Below are positions 23,186 to 24,778 of a DNA stretch of 24,778 nucleotides, in pieces. A program made the translations under genes and the position numbers. The notes beneath the pieces are model-generated. The model searched no databases. It saw nothing but the letters and a program-made list of their open reading frames with translations, and was not told the DNA's origin. Numbering within the stretch: the first letter of the stretch is position 1; the number at the start of each line of letters is the position of its first letter. Source of the DNA: Collinsella aerofaciens (GTDB taxonomy: Bacteria > Actinomycetota > Coriobacteriia > Coriobacteriales > Coriobacteriaceae). The DNA lies in assembly GCA_905213325.1 (NCBI GenBank), contig CAJMHW010000029.1:1-24778 (forward strand), written 5' to 3'.

Positions 23186-23236
23186 TATGATGTGCCCTTG
23201 CATAGAGAGCCCGGCGGAATGGTAACGGTCGCCGGG
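23186..23236 (+). promoter_or_regulatory. Candidate metK -10 box and leader hairpin
   Basis: TATGAT (23186-23191) is a good -10 hexamer without a clear -35 partner. Downstream, CCCGGCG (23210-23216) and CGCCGGG (23230-23236) form a 7-bp stem with a 13-base loop in the predicted leader. I do not recognise a SAM riboswitch. The metK ribosome binding site AAAGGA follows at about 23248-23253. Confidence 0.35.
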
Positions 23237-23258
23237 ACACGTTTTTGAAAGGACAATC

Positions 23259-24539
<1,281 letters not shown>

Positions 24540-24577
24540 TTAAGAACCGCTAAGGTCACAACAACATATGCACTTTC

Positions 24578-24614
24578 AAAAGAAGTACCGGTCCCAACCG
24601 GTACTTCTTTTTTT
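24578..24614 (+). terminator. Strong intrinsic terminator after metK
   Basis: A perfect stem joins 24578-24592 and 24597-24611 (core GAAGTACCGGT) with a four-base loop and merges into a run of T residues. This is a textbook factor-independent terminator and closes the metK transcript. Confidence 0.93.
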
Positions 24615-24738
24615 AAACCGGTGGTGAAGATGAGCCACTGCGGGACATGGAATAGGTCACCAGCCAATGAATTTTGGAGCACACGCGCCTCTACCATGTA
24701 TCCTTAGTCCCGAGGGGCGGGGCATAAGGTCGATCGCG

Positions 24739-24778
24739 AGTTCCGCACGAGCCGGAGAGCACTTAATGTGCTCTCCGT
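24739..24778. repeat. 40-bp hairpin repeat, copy 2 (cut by window edge)
   Basis: Matches 18241-18280 at 38 of 40 positions. The stem reads CGGAGAGCAC facing GTGCTCTCCG, with both differences on opposite arms of the same base pair. Flanking sequence to the left differs from copy 1 apart from a GCG-rich junction. The stretch 24615-24738 between the metK terminator and this repeat holds no gene I can support. Confidence 0.8.

Noticed and set aside
23186..23258. SAM riboswitch in the metK leader
   Set aside because: Only a simple 7-bp hairpin is visible; none of the conserved cores of known SAM riboswitch classes can be found.

Overview
The window looks like a chromosomal segment of a Collinsella-like member of the Coriobacteriia (Actinomycetota). 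This placement is inference. It rests on high GC content, strong C/G preference at third codon positions in most genes, a GlgC plus GlgD pair next to an amylase/4-alpha-glucanotransferase fusion, and a gltX / priA-def-fmt-rsmB block. I could not run a database search to confirm it. No phage, CRISPR, transposase, toxin or defence gene is visible; the window is glycogen metabolism plus housekeeping genes.

Layout. (1) 1-1487, minus strand: the start codon of a gene that leaves the window, a structured leader in front of it, a thiamine pyrophosphokinase and a HAD-family phosphatase. (2) 1488-1818: a divergent promoter region with repeated TGGTAAAAC half-sites. (3) 1819-11472, plus strand: glgB, glgP, glgC, glgD, glgA, a complete set for making ADP-glucose, building and branching the glucan, and releasing glucose-1-phosphate from it. 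A strong terminator follows. (4) 11473-11902: a gene-free stretch with a terminator, a 132-bp element bounded by 14-bp inverted repeats, and two more TGGTAAA sites. (5) 11903-15199: a 1098-residue fusion of a GH13 amylase/debranching-type enzyme with a GH77 4-alpha-glucanotransferase, then a small FmdB-type zinc-ribbon gene. (6) 15665-22916, minus strand: gltX, then priA-def, then fmt-rsmB, with long palindromes between some of them. (7) 22917-24778: a mosaic of palindromic repeats, metK, a strong terminator, and a partial second copy of a hairpin repeat at the window edge.

How the genes fit together. GlgC (catalytic) and GlgD (a paralogue lacking the nucleotide-binding signature) should make ADP-glucose. 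GlgA elongates and GlgB branches. GlgP phosphorolyses outer chains, and the GH13-GH77 fusion is the obvious candidate to process the remaining limit dextrins. The half-sites at both the glgB/HAD promoter region and the fusion-gene promoter region suggest one shared regulator.

The most unusual protein feature is that GlgB and GlgA both end in long lysine/alanine/threonine-rich, histone-H1-like tails (about 70 and 303 residues) that share a TRKR-type motif. The most unusual DNA feature is a set of long intergenic palindromes. One sits between def and fmt, splitting a commonly conserved gene order. Its inner hairpin recurs at the right edge of the window with a compensatory base-pair change.
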